Below, piece after piece: positions 8,986-18,128 of a DNA stretch of 64,000 nt. The translations under genes and the position numbers were made by a program. The stretch's first letter is position 1. Each line of letters starts with the position of its first letter. The DNA is from Dyadobacter psychrophilus (GTDB lineage: Bacteria; Bacteroidota; Bacteroidia; Cytophagales; Spirosomataceae), in the NCBI RefSeq assembly GCF_900167945.1, contig NZ_FUZA01000002.1, positions 806,001-870,000 of the forward strand, written 5' to 3'. The notes below the pieces were generated by a model. The model saw nothing but the letters and a program-made list of their open reading frames with translations, had not been told where the DNA came from and did no database searches.

Positions 8986-10149
8986 ATGGAAATCCTGTTT
9001 GTCAGCCATAAATTCCCCCCGTCGGTTGGAGGAATGGAAAAACAAAGTTTCGAGCTGATCACCGGAATGGAACGTTACTGCAAGGTGCACCGCCTTGTGT
9101 ACGAGGGGAAAGGAAGCATATTGACGTTTTTTCTGGGTTTGAGGAGCAACATTTTACGAGCTTGCAAAGATCATCCCAATATTACGGTCATTCATTTCAA
9201 TGACGCCCTTCTGGCTACATTTTGCCTTGGCCACAAAGGTTACGAACACTTGAAACGCACTGTCACACTACACGGACTCGATGTCGTTTTTCCAAGCCAG
9301 ATTTACAGAAAACGCATTTTTCCAAAGTTTAACCGGCTCGATCTGTTCATCGCAGTAAGCCGTGCTACGGCAGACCACGCAATTGCACAGGGCATAAACG
9401 CGGACAAAGTGATCGTCATCCCTAACGGCGTCGATACTGAACCGGGTCGGGCTCATCAACATTCAAAACGAACGGCCGAACTGCTTGAAAAATATGCGAT
9501 TCCGGTCGACCGTCACCTGCTGGTGGCAGTTGGCAGGCCAGTTAAGCGAAAAGGATTTTCCTGGTTTATACGTGAGGTGATTCCCAAATTGGATCCCCGA
9601 TTTTTTGTGTTGTTAATCGGGCCATTTGAACACCGCCCAACAGTTTCCGAACGACTTTTATCGCTACTGCCACACAAGCTGCGCGAAAACATTATGCTGT
9701 TTCTGGGCTTCGGTTCGGACGCGGCGGCGATCAGATCTTTATTGGACAACCCCGATTTCAACAGATCATTTAAGCATCTGGGCCGACTTCCTTCCGAACA
9801 TAAAAGGATCATATTGCAATCTTCCGACGCGTTCGTAATGCCCAATATTCACGTTGACGGTGATATGGAAGGTTTCGGGCTGGTTTGTCTGGAAGCTGCC
9901 ATGGCAGGGGCACTGGTATTCGCCGCGGACATTGACGGGATTCCGGACGCTATTAAGGATGGGAAAAATGGCTTTTTGCTTCCGAGCCAAAACGCCAAAA
10001 CCTGGGCGACCAGACTCAACGAGCTAATTGACGATCGTGAAATGTTTGACAGGCACCGGCAAGCCTTTCAGGAATTTACCGCTGCAAATTACAGTTGGGA
10101 CAAGATGGTAAAAGCATATTATGAAGCTTGCAAGCGTCTGTCGTCGTAG
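8986..10149 (+). CDS. glycosyltransferase family 4 (GT-B fold)
   Basis: A 387-residue GT4-type enzyme. I start at the ATG at 8986, two bases after the preceding stop, because 'MEILFVSHKFPPSVGGMEKQ' is the classical GT4 N-terminal beta-strand and glycine-rich acceptor loop; the upstream in-frame start at 8920 would lie inside the previous gene. The C-terminal half has 'LLVAVGRPVKRKGFSWFIREV', 'SSDAFVMPNIHVDGDMEGFGLVCLEAAMAG' in pattern (donor-binding E...E pair) and 'DGKNGFLLP'. It probably adds a sugar to the same lipid-linked acceptor as the GT encoded at 6831-8003. Confidence 0.9.
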   Translation: MEILFVSHKFPPSVGGMEKQSFELITGMERYCKVHRLVYEGKGSILTFFLGLRSNILRACKDHPNITVIHFNDALLATFCLGHKGYEHLKRTVTLHGLDVVFPSQIYRKRIFPKFNRLDLFIAVSRATADHAIAQGINADKVIVIPNGVDTEPGRAHQHSKRTAELLEKYAIPVDRHLLVAVGRPVKRKGFSWFIREVIPKLDPRFFVLLIGPFEHRPTVSERLLSLLPHKLRENIMLFLGFGSDAAAIRSLLDNPDFNRSFKHLGRLPSEHKRIILQSSDAFVMPNIHVDGDMEGFGLVCLEAAMAGALVFAADIDGIPDAIKDGKNGFLLPSQNAKTWATRLNELIDDREMFDRHRQAFQEFTAANYSWDKMVKAYYEACKRLSS

Positions 10150-10191
10150 GCACAAAAGCAATTGCCCATCGAAGACAGATGCTTACAAGCT
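10125..10191. terminator. long imperfect inverted repeat between convergent genes
   Basis: The 18 bases at 10125-10142 pair with 10174-10191 at 16 of 18 positions, the two exceptions being G-U compatible in RNA. The loop is 31 bases. It overlaps the last codons of the glycosyltransferase gene and is followed by a T-rich stretch, so it could end transcription from both sides. Confidence 0.45.
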
Positions 10192-10205
10192 ATTCCTTTT
10201 ACTTA

Positions 10206-11696
10206 TTAAATCTGATAGAACTTCACAGTTCCGTCTCCTTCGTTACTGGTAACCAGTAAGCCCTTCCCATTTGGACTTTTTTCCGGTGCAATGAAAAGAA
10301 CGCCTTCCGGTGCATCACCGGTTTTAAGCATTTGAAGAAACTTAGGCGCTGTTGGAGTGCTGACGTCGTACACGGCAATGGCATCCACGCGTTCAAGGGC
10401 AATGAAAGCGACGGGCTTATTGTTGATGGTTCCAATCGTAACGCCTTCGGGTTCAACGCCTTTGTCGTCTGAGCGGTCATCGTCGTAAATGCCAGCTTTA
10501 ATCGCTTCCTCTTCCAGCATGCTTCCCGAATCAAATACCAATTGACCGCTGGCAGCACTGAAAATACTGAATCCACGGCCACCAAAGCCGTAAAGCACAT
10601 CGTAGTCGCCATCATTATCAATATCACCACGCGTGCTGGTCACGCGCAGGCGTCCCAGATTTTCGGGTTTTTGCAGGGTGACAGCATCCGGAAAGGCAGT
10701 TGCGTCAAGCACAAGTGCACCAACCCTTTTCTGCTCGTCAAAAGCAGTATACTCGCGGGCATCGCCTTCATTCGCTGTGATCAGGTATTCTGAACCATTA
10801 ACGCTAAACGGCGCAATGGCGTCCGGCAAGTAGAACGATTTCACAGGCCAGGTTGCCAGCGCAACTTTACTGTCTTTATCGCTGGCATCCATCGCATTCA
10901 CCAGCTTGCTGATGTCCCTGGTGCCCAGCGGGTGCAGTTTCAGGATAGTTCCGGACGTCAGGTCCAGCTCTGCGATCCCGTTATTTTCTTGTAGTGTCAC
11001 AAACGCTTTTTTAGAATCGCTGGAAATGGCCACGTATTCCGGCTCAATGTCTTGGGCGAAGCTCGCACCTGGTCCATAAACCCGGAAGCCATTGGTAGCC
11101 AGCTGGTTGTAAGTGGAGGCAAATGCGCCGAATGACAATGTTTTTACACTATAATTGTCTGTAACGTCAATAATGGACACCGATCCATCAGGGTCAACAG
11201 TGTAATCCGCACTGGGCTCTCCTTCATTTGCCGTAACAATGTATTTGCCATCCGGGCTAAAAGTGACCATATCGGGCAATGCACCAACTGTGATTTGCTT
11301 AATGGTTGCCAAAGTTGTTGTGTTCATCACGATCACGCTGCCATTGGCCTGCTTGTTGGCAGCTTCCAGTGCAATGGCAAGTTTGCCATCCGAAACAGCG
11401 ACACTGTTCGCAACGCCTCCCAAGGAAGAAATGTCGATGGATTGCAGTTTGGACACGGTTGGAAATGCGGAAAGGTCCGTCACTTCTACCTTTGCTGTGG
11501 ATTCATTGTTGACCGTAAAGAGCCTGCGTGAAGCAGGGTCATAAGCCGAAATTTCCGAAGCCGCGGTTTCTCCCAGGTCAATGGAAGCAACTTCCGTGAA
11601 CGACACGGGCGTCTGCGGCTCTTCCGGAAAATGGTCAGTACAGCTATTCAAGGCCACCGACAACAATGTCAATGCGAGTAAAGGTTTGTTTTTCAT
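10206..11696 (-). CDS. choice-of-anchor I family beta-propeller lipoprotein
   Basis: A 496-residue secreted lipoprotein. The start is taken at 11696 because a clean lipoprotein signal follows ('LTLLSVALNSC'), and the longer in-frame start would lie inside the promoter. Repeated beta-propeller strands of the YncE-like kind are visible: 'PDMVTFSPDGKYIVTANEGE', 'PEYVAISSDSKKAFVTLQEN', 'YLITANEGDAREY' and 'APEGVLFIAPEKSPNGKGLL'. These 'ANEGE' and 'ANEGDARE' motifs are characteristic of the choice-of-anchor I group. The molecular function of the family is not known; many are surface-anchored in Bacteroidota. Confidence 0.85.
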   Translation of the reverse strand: MKNKPLLALTLLSVALNSCTDHFPEEPQTPVSFTEVASIDLGETAASEISAYDPASRRLFTVNNESTAKVEVTDLSAFPTVSKLQSIDISSLGGVANSVAVSDGKLAIALEAANKQANGSVIVMNTTTLATIKQITVGALPDMVTFSPDGKYIVTANEGEPSADYTVDPDGSVSIIDVTDNYSVKTLSFGAFASTYNQLATNGFRVYGPGASFAQDIEPEYVAISSDSKKAFVTLQENNGIAELDLTSGTILKLHPLGTRDISKLVNAMDASDKDSKVALATWPVKSFYLPDAIAPFSVNGSEYLITANEGDAREYTAFDEQKRVGALVLDATAFPDAVTLQKPENLGRLRVTSTRGDIDNDGDYDVLYGFGGRGFSIFSAASGQLVFDSGSMLEEEAIKAGIYDDDRSDDKGVEPEGVTIGTINNKPVAFIALERVDAIAVYDVSTPTAPKFLQMLKTGDAPEGVLFIAPEKSPNGKGLLVTSNEGDGTVKFYQI

Positions 11697-11720
11697 CTTG
11701 ATGTTTTGAATGATAAAAAA

Positions 11721-11728
11721 CAAAAATA
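11721..11728 (-). promoter_or_regulatory. -7 promoter box for the choice-of-anchor I gene
   Basis: The plus strand reads CAAAAATA, i.e. TATTTTTG on the minus strand, matching TAnnTTTG. It lies 25 bases upstream of the chosen start at 11696. No good -33 element is visible. Confidence 0.5.
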
Positions 11729-11834
11729 GATACGGGTAAACCCACTAGGAGATCGATTTGGAAAGCTTAACAATTTGATAATTAGTCGAGCACCCAAGCT
11801 GCTGACATGCACTGCCAGTCGTCAACAATGAATT

Positions 11835-12827
11835 TTATTTCGCCTTGAATGAATGACCGGATAGATAATCACGTGCCGGTTTGAGCCGCCAGGAAAATTG
11901 CGCGCTAACCGGATGGTGGTCGGATAGGGGCAAACCTTCCTTGTTATTGAAAATCTGATTTAGAAAAGAGTAGCTGATTGTTTTGAGCTCGACGGTTTCG
12001 CTGCTTCGGTAGAAGATTTTATCAATGGTCTCGCTGCTGTCGGTCAGGTTAAGGATATTGGCGGCAGGGATGATTTTCAATGCATCAGGCAGTTTTCCTC
12101 CTTTTATATGCATGACCCACGCATCCTGCAATTGGTTTTTAGTTGTTAAGATTTGAATATTATCATAAAAAAAACCATAACGCCCGTTTAAGTCACCCAT
12201 CAGGACAACCGCCTTGCCCGCAGAGTGCGTAGTAATGTAATCAGACAGTTGTTTGATGTTTTCACGCCGGGCCGAAGCGGCGTTTAATGTATTATATGCA
12301 TTGGAATGCACATTATAAAAATCGATATAAACATTCAGTGCGACCTGTATCTGGCTGTAAGTGAATCCTTTGGGAGTCATGCAATCTGCGCCGGTGCAGT
12401 TGTTCCATTTTACGCGGACTATATTACTGAGGGGGAATTTGGACAATGTGTTTAAGCCATCTCCAAACGGGACAGACCCCTTGGTTTCTGTCCGGTAATT
12501 GTGAACATTATCGTTATCATATAATTGCGAGTGATAATTGAAGTCTTCCTGGACATGGACAATGTCAAAATCCTGCAGTTTTTTACCAATGGTTGCGATG
12601 CTTTCAGCTCTGGGCGTTTTTGCGCTGCAAATGATGGCTGGCAAACCGGCAATGTTGTAGCTGATCGCTGAGAACTGTCCTTCGGTTTCCACTTTCATGA
12701 AGTGGTTCCCGGCAATATGCAGCGTTACTCCCGACCCGTTGGAACGTTCCGTGCTATTGCAGGTTAAAAGTAACACCAAGAGTCCCCATACACTCAGTTG
12801 TCTTTTGTTTTTGTAATTGTTTGGCAT
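11835..12827 (-). CDS. secreted endonuclease/exonuclease/phosphatase family protein
   Basis: A 330-residue protein with an N-terminal hydrophobic segment ending in 'LLLTCNS', a likely lipoprotein signal. The fold is indicated by the ordered active-site motifs: 'ISYNIAGLP' (metal-site Asn), 'FDIVHVQED' (catalytic Glu), 'DFYNVHSNA', 'VVLMGDLNGRY' (Asp-x-Asn) and 'LPLSDHHPVSAQF' (Ser-Asp-His). This is the DNase I/inositol phosphatase/sphingomyelinase superfamily; the exported form and 'NIAGLP' opening resemble bacterial sphingomyelinase-like or lipid phosphodiesterase members more than DNA repair enzymes. Substrate not assignable. It stands between the choice-of-anchor I gene and the GH92 gene on the same strand. 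Confidence 0.8.
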   Translation of the reverse strand: MPNNYKNKRQLSVWGLLVLLLTCNSTERSNGSGVTLHIAGNHFMKVETEGQFSAISYNIAGLPAIICSAKTPRAESIATIGKKLQDFDIVHVQEDFNYHSQLYDNDNVHNYRTETKGSVPFGDGLNTLSKFPLSNIVRVKWNNCTGADCMTPKGFTYSQIQVALNVYIDFYNVHSNAYNTLNAASARRENIKQLSDYITTHSAGKAVVLMGDLNGRYGFFYDNIQILTTKNQLQDAWVMHIKGGKLPDALKIIPAANILNLTDSSETIDKIFYRSSETVELKTISYSFLNQIFNNKEGLPLSDHHPVSAQFSWRLKPARDYLSGHSFKAK

Positions 12828-12945
12828 ACCATCGAATTAGTTGATGCCAAATTACAATTGCAGTGTGACCTGAATGAAGAGCAGTTGTTATTGAATCGTT
12901 AAATGTTATGAAGAAACCATTCACTGCCATTCTTATCAACAACAT

Positions 12946-15313
12946 TTATTGAGCTGATGGCGGCGGTATCTTTGTTCCCCAGCTGATATTTGGCTGCGAT
13001 CCCATTACAAACGTAAGCCTGCCACCTTTCATTAAATCATCGCGATATAGCCAGCAATTATCAAGGGAAGTTCCGTTAAAGGTTGCTGATTGAATGTAAA
13101 CATTGTTTTTAGAGTTATTCTTTGTTTCGATAGTGAGTGTTTTGCCGTTACCCAGCGTAATGGTCACTTTTTCAAACAACGGACTTCCCAATTCAATAAT
13201 CGGCCTGAGATCCGTAAAACCTTTTACATCAAATAAACCCAGGGCATTCATCACATACCAGGACCCAAGCTGACCCTGGTCTTCATCTTGCCCATAGCCG
13301 TAGCCGTGTATGGGTTCCGTGCCGTAAAAGTCTCTTCCGATAGCTCGCGTCCACTTTTGGGTTAGCCAGGGTTTTCCTGAAAAGTTGAATAACCAGCTGG
13401 TATGTAAGTTGGGCTGATTGCCGTGATTATAAATGGAATTAACACCTGCAAATGCGTCAATGGTTTTACCTCCGCCAAAACCAAGCTTTTCGGACACGGT
13501 GAAAATACTATCCAGCCTGTTGTTAAAATTGTCTTTACCAATGGCATCGACCAGCCCCGCCGGGTTTTGGGGCACATAAAAGCTGTATTGCACAGAGTTA
13601 CCTTCCTGAAAACCGCGCCAGGGTTGATATGGGTCAAACTTTTCTATGAAACTACCATTGGCCTTTTTCGGCTGCATCAGCTTGTTTTGCGGGTTTAAAA
13701 TTTGCCGCCAGCCGTTTGATAATTTGATGAACTTATCATAATCCCCGGTTTTGCCCATTGCTTTTGCCATTTGCGCAGCAGCAAATGCACTGAAACTATA
13801 TTCCAGCGTATGCGATCCTGAAAAGTTGGATCCGGTAGAATCTGTGACAAAATCATCACCCTGCCGCTCCAAAAACGGTACAAAGCCGTTTTCTACAAAT
13901 GCCTTGGTGTCCAGTTTACCTGAGCCGATTGGGCGGTTTTTATAACTTAGTTCGTTTGCCTTTACAGCTTGGTAAGCCAATTCAACATCATAATTTCGTA
14001 TGCCTGCATGATAAGCGCCTGCTATGGCAAGCCCAACGAAGTTCGTGCCCACGCCGGACACAAATTCGCTGTTGGCTATGCCATCACCAAACCAGCCTTT
14101 ATCTTTAAATATCTGTAAATGTGTGTTTGACAAAGCTGCCATACCATTCAGGATAGGATAGCGACCATAATTGCGTAATGTTCCAGAAAGCACCCCATAT
14201 TGCGTCCGTATTAATAAACTCAGGTTTCAAGTTTTTGCCGGATTGGTCCGGTAATTGTCCGGTCTGGCCGCCGTGTTTCGGGTATGCGCCGTTCACATCG
14301 CTGGCTATTCCTCTACCGAGCAATGCATGGAAAAGGCCGGTATAAAATTTAGTTTTGTTTTGCTCGTCCCCGTCTTCTACTGCAATTTTACCCAATTGCT
14401 GCTGCCAGGTGGTTTGCGCCTGTGCTTTTGCCTGATCAAACGATAAACCGTTTGCCTCCGAAAGAAAATTTAGTTTAGCATTCCCCGTTGAAGTATATGA
14501 TAAGCCTGTTTTAACTTCAATCCTTTCCTGATCCGCTGTCCGATAGCTGAGCACAAGGCCCGCGCCCTTGCCGGTTGCAGTGCTTTTATTTTCCGTTATA
14601 TTATCAGCTGTAAATGCTGTAATGGATGCCGGTTTTTTGCTGATCTCGCCATAAAAGAACATGGCTACTTTTCCAGCAGGGTCATATATTTTTACATATT
14701 TTGGATAAGTCAACACATAACCTTCAAAATGCGTATCATCCAGCATTTTAATGCTGGCATCGGTCACGATATCGCTTTCGCCCTGCTTGTTGCCGATATC
14801 CAGGATAATGTGCGATTGCTCATGCTTTGGGAAAGTATAGCGCTGAAAACCAACCCTTTTAGTAGCAGTAAGCTCTGCAGTGATGTCATAGTCATCCAGC
14901 AGAACCTTGTAATAGCCGGGTTCCGCAATCTGGTTTTTCCTGTTGAATTTGGAGCGGTAGCCGGTATTTATCCCTTCCAGATCACCTGGTTTGGTTTTTA
15001 CCGGACCCGTAGTTGGCATATAACTGACGCCGCCTATCTGCCATTCGTGGAAGTGCACGAAGCCCTCTATCGAGTTTTGCCGTGTATCATACCCGACAGC
15101 TTCCCAGCCCGACGGGTTACCGTAATGCCCGTTTGTTGAGGGAGCCAGTTTAGCCATACCATAAGGCACAGCCGCTGGTGTGTAAAAAAACCAGCGGCTG
15201 TGTGCCGTACCAATATCAGGGTCAACGTATTTGAGAACACTTTGAGCCATAACACCGTAATTTGTCAATAGCATACCCAATACAGCAGTGGCTAACCTGA
15301 ACTTAGCTTTCAT
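12946..15313 (-). pseudogene. GH92 alpha-mannosidase interrupted by a single-base frameshift
   Basis: Two overlapping frames together encode one GH92 enzyme. The first (15313 to 14105, 402 codons) has a signal peptide and the N-terminal beta-sandwich ('YVDPDIGTAHSRW', 'VHFHEWQIGGVSYMPT') and runs into the catalytic domain ('TDAIWGAFWNITQLW') before stopping. The second (to 12946) resumes with 'KDKGWFGDGIANSEFVSGVG' and includes the catalytic-region motif 'GQDEDQGQLGSWYVMNALG'. Removing one base near 14104-14118 on this strand restores a continuous frame of about 788 residues, and the total length minus one base is exactly divisible by three. Alignment with the intact GH92 at 33294-36440 puts the shift between 'FVKHTFTD' and 'FKDKGW'. 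It is either a recent inactivation or a sequencing error in a short T/A run. GH92 enzymes are Ca2+-dependent inverting exo-alpha-mannosidases. Confidence 0.88.
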
Positions 15314-15428
15314 ATAGATAGATTTAAATAGCGGCTCTCAATATTTTAATATAAACTTATGGGTTTCCGGTTGTATTTTTCAATGTATGATCATGCGCTC
15401 CAAAGTTTAGGTCAAAATTTACCGAAAC

Positions 15429-15436
15429 TATTTTTG
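15429..15436 (+). promoter_or_regulatory. -7 promoter box for the mannose operon
   Basis: TATTTTTG, an exact TAnnTTTG match, lies 80 bases before the chosen start of the first gene of the locus. The palindrome at 15463-15482 sits just downstream, near or after the expected transcription start. No clear -33 TTTG was found. Confidence 0.5.
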
Positions 15437-15462
15437 TTTTACCATATTTTCTATACATTTAA

Positions 15463-15482
15463 ATGTTCATACATACGAACAT
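15463..15482. promoter_or_regulatory. palindrome ATGTTC-N8-GAACAT, candidate operator
   Basis: Perfect 6-bp arms around the spacer ATACATAC lie between the -7 box and the start of the DUF4185-like lipoprotein gene. When aligned without gaps, it shares 14 of 20 positions with the segment at 21839-21858 upstream of the second SusC gene. The GntR protein encoded at 20888-21619 is the obvious candidate ligand. Confidence 0.45.
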
Positions 15483-15516
15483 GGTCTTTCGATTTGGTAT
15501 TCTAGCTTACCTCAAA

Positions 15517-16743
15517 ATGAAATTGCAACCTCTTCTGCGTTATAGTGTTCTGTTTCTGATGGCGGCAATGTGCTCCTGTGGCGGGGATTCATCCAGCAAA
15601 AAAGAGGATGTTGAAGTAACCAGGTTCAATGAAAAGGTTTTTACGGCAGAACCTGCCACGGACTGGACCAACCTGTTTCTAAGAAAATCTGGCTGGTTTG
15701 GTGGTGACGGGATTTTTGCGATACCATTTTCGGGAAAGGATTCTGAAAAAAATGACAGCCTTCTTTTTTTGTTCAGCGATACGATGGTTGGCGAAATTCG
15801 TGGGGATTCATTGAAGCCCGGCTTTGTAATGATCAATAACTCAGTAGCATTGCTGAAAGGCAAAACTGCTGATTCCTCAAACCTGGCATTCAGAATGGCG
15901 CGTGAGAAGGGGGCTTACAAAGCCATTTTTAGCCCGAAAACGAACAAGCCGGACAAGGATACTTACTTCTGGCTCGGCGATGGTTTTGCCAATCCCGATG
16001 CAAATAAAGACTTATTCATTTTCGCCTATCAAATCACCAATACGCACGACAAATCGCCGTTTCCATTCAAAGAAACGGGCAATGTCCTGATCCGCATACC
16101 AGCGGGCAGCCGTTTTCCCTACACCGACCAGCAACAAACACAGCTTCCATTCAATAATTATAGGAACGGGGAAGAGACCATTTCCTTTGGGGCGGGGGTT
16201 TTCAACAATAGCGAATCTGCCGGAGAAGCCGAGCCGGACGGTTTCGTATATGTATATGGTATAAAAGGTAAAAGTAAACAGCTCGTTTCGGCAAGGGTAA
16301 AACCTGCTCAAGTTGGGGCGTTTGGGGATTGGGAGTTTTGGAACGGAAATGGCTGGTCAAAAGATGTAAAATCCGTTAAAGCGTTGAGCGATTCTGTTTC
16401 CAATGAAATGAGTGTGAGCTATCTCTCAAAAGGCAAATATGCATTGGTTTATCAGCTGGGCAGCATTTTTCCTGAAATTTGCATGCAGGTGGGACCCACA
16501 CCGGTTGGGCCTTTCGGCCCAAGGATCGTGCTTTATAAAACAACAAATGACATTCAGGATCCGGATTTGTTCACTTATAATGCCAAAGTGCATCCGGCAC
16601 TGTCAGCCCCTGGCGAGCTCTTGATTTCTTACAATGTGAATAGTTTCAAATTTATGGAGGTCATCACAAAAAAGCCTAATCTTTATCGCCCGCGGTTTGT
16701 GAGGGTTAAATTCAGGCAACAATCTTCCCAAACAAACCCTTGA
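15517..16743 (+). CDS. DUF4185/DUF5005-like beta-propeller lipoprotein
   Basis: A 408-residue exported lipoprotein. I start at 15517 because 'MKLQPLLRYSVLFLMAAMCSC' is a complete lipoprotein signal; the upstream ATG at 15463 lies in the palindrome. The mature part resembles the DUF4185/DUF5005 group, glycosidase-like five-bladed beta-propellers related to GH43/GH117 folds: 'WFGGDGIFAIPF', 'LFLFSDTMVGE', 'YFWLGDGFANPD' and 'VYQLGSIFPEICMQVGPTPVGPFG'. Enzymatic activity has not been assigned to the family that I know of. As the first gene of a run into the MFS, ROK and isomerase genes it probably acts on, or binds, the glycan that feeds the pathway. Confidence 0.65.
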   Translation: MKLQPLLRYSVLFLMAAMCSCGGDSSSKKEDVEVTRFNEKVFTAEPATDWTNLFLRKSGWFGGDGIFAIPFSGKDSEKNDSLLFLFSDTMVGEIRGDSLKPGFVMINNSVALLKGKTADSSNLAFRMAREKGAYKAIFSPKTNKPDKDTYFWLGDGFANPDANKDLFIFAYQITNTHDKSPFPFKETGNVLIRIPAGSRFPYTDQQQTQLPFNNYRNGEETISFGAGVFNNSESAGEAEPDGFVYVYGIKGKSKQLVSARVKPAQVGAFGDWEFWNGNGWSKDVKSVKALSDSVSNEMSVSYLSKGKYALVYQLGSIFPEICMQVGPTPVGPFGPRIVLYKTTNDIQDPDLFTYNAKVHPALSAPGELLISYNVNSFKFMEVITKKPNLYRPRFVRVKFRQQSSQTNP

Positions 16744-16745
16744 GT

Positions 16746-18116
16746 ATGATGACCGAAGAAATTAATACATTACCTGCCAAAAACAGGCTGCCTTATATCA
16801 TTCTGATTACCAGCGTCGCAGCATTCGGAGGTTTTCTTTTCGGCTACGATACAGCCGTAATTGCCGGGGCAATCGGTTATCTTCAGGTCAAGTTTAATCT
16901 TTCCCCGCTGATGGTCGGCTGGGCTGCCAGCAGCGCTATATGGGGTTGTGTGTTGGGCGCAATGTCTGCCGGTTATCTCAGCGATCGCTATGGCCGCAAG
17001 GCAGTACTGATCGGAACGGCGGTACTTTTTGCATTGCCGGCCTACGGCTCTGCGGTTGTCAATGATCTCACCAGCTTCATTATCATGCGGCTGCTTGGCG
17101 GGATAGGAGTGGGCGCGGCTTCCATGCTTTGCCCGATGTACATTTCCGAGATCGCTCCCTCGCGCATCCGCGGCAGGCTGGTTACCCTTTATCAATTGGC
17201 CATTGTGTTGGGTATCAACATTATATATGTAATTAATCTGAAAATTAGCCAGGCCGGTGATGAAGCCTGGAATATCGAATATGGCTGGCGTTATATGCTC
17301 GGCTCGGAGGTGATTCCTGCGGCGGTGTTCTTTGTATTATTATTTTTTGTGCCCGAAAGTCCGCGGTGGCTGGCGGCACAGGCAAAGGACGAGGCGGCCA
17401 AAAAGATTTTGGAAAAGATCAATGGCAAAGTCGTTGCACAAGAAATATTCGCTGAAATTTCCGAAAGTCTGCGTGACGAAAAAGGAAGCCTGAGCGACTT
17501 AATGGATAAGAAACTGCGCAAACCACTACTGATCGGCGTTGTGCTTGCATTGTTTTCGCAGATCACCGGCATTAATGCAGTGATTTATTATGCGCCTGAA
17601 ATTTTTAAAAGCATTGGTTTTGGTGCGGAGTCAGCATTCACCCAGACCATCATTATCGGGCTGGTCAATATGCTGTTTACATTGGTGGCGATCTGGCTGA
17701 TCGACAGGGCCGGCCGGCGGAGCTTGCTCATCTGGGGTGTGGCCGGAATGATCATTTGCCTTTTTGCCACAGGCATTTGTTTCCATTTTCATTTCGACAA
17801 GGGGCCGTGGGTGCTTATTTTTATCCTGGGATATATTGCCAGTTTTGCCGTTTCGCTGGGGCCAATTCCCTGGGTGCTGATGTCGGAAATATTCCCGACG
17901 AAAATTCGCGGGATCGCTATGTCGCTGGCAACCCTGGTGTTATGGATCGGCGTGGTGGCTATTACGCAGTTAACACCTTATTTTCTGGGGACATTTGGCG
18001 GGGCAACCACATTTTGGATTTTCATGGTAAATGCTGTGATCATCTGGATTTTTACCCTTAAAAAAATCCCGGAAACGAAGAACAGGACCCTCGAAGAGAT
18101 CGAAAGAAGCTGGTAA
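16746..18116 (+). CDS. sugar porter family MFS transporter
   Basis: A 456-residue, 12-helix major facilitator of the sugar porter family. Signatures seen: 'GGFLFGYDTAVIAGAIG' in helix 1, 'GYLSDRYGRKAVLIG' between helices 2 and 3, 'PMYISEIAPSRIRGRLVTLYQ' after helix 4, 'VPESPRWL' before the central loop, 'QITGINAVIYYAPEIFKSIG' in helix 7, 'IDRAGRRSLL' between 8 and 9, and a 'PETKNRTLEEIE' C-terminal end. The family imports hexoses or pentoses, usually with protons. The ATG at 16746 is two bases after the previous stop, so translation is likely coupled. Given the kinase and isomerase downstream, mannose is the most economical substrate guess. Confidence 0.92.
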   Translation: MMTEEINTLPAKNRLPYIILITSVAAFGGFLFGYDTAVIAGAIGYLQVKFNLSPLMVGWAASSAIWGCVLGAMSAGYLSDRYGRKAVLIGTAVLFALPAYGSAVVNDLTSFIIMRLLGGIGVGAASMLCPMYISEIAPSRIRGRLVTLYQLAIVLGINIIYVINLKISQAGDEAWNIEYGWRYMLGSEVIPAAVFFVLLFFVPESPRWLAAQAKDEAAKKILEKINGKVVAQEIFAEISESLRDEKGSLSDLMDKKLRKPLLIGVVLALFSQITGINAVIYYAPEIFKSIGFGAESAFTQTIIIGLVNMLFTLVAIWLIDRAGRRSLLIWGVAGMIICLFATGICFHFHFDKGPWVLIFILGYIASFAVSLGPIPWVLMSEIFPTKIRGIAMSLATLVLWIGVVAITQLTPYFLGTFGGATTFWIFMVNAVIIWIFTLKKIPETKNRTLEEIERSW

Positions 18117-18128
18117 TAGGATGAGAAC

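Noticed and set aside
14104..14118. Programmed ribosomal frameshifting in the GH92 gene
   Set aside because: No slippery heptamer with a downstream structure was seen, and the shift would be needed for any active enzyme; mutation or sequencing error is simpler.
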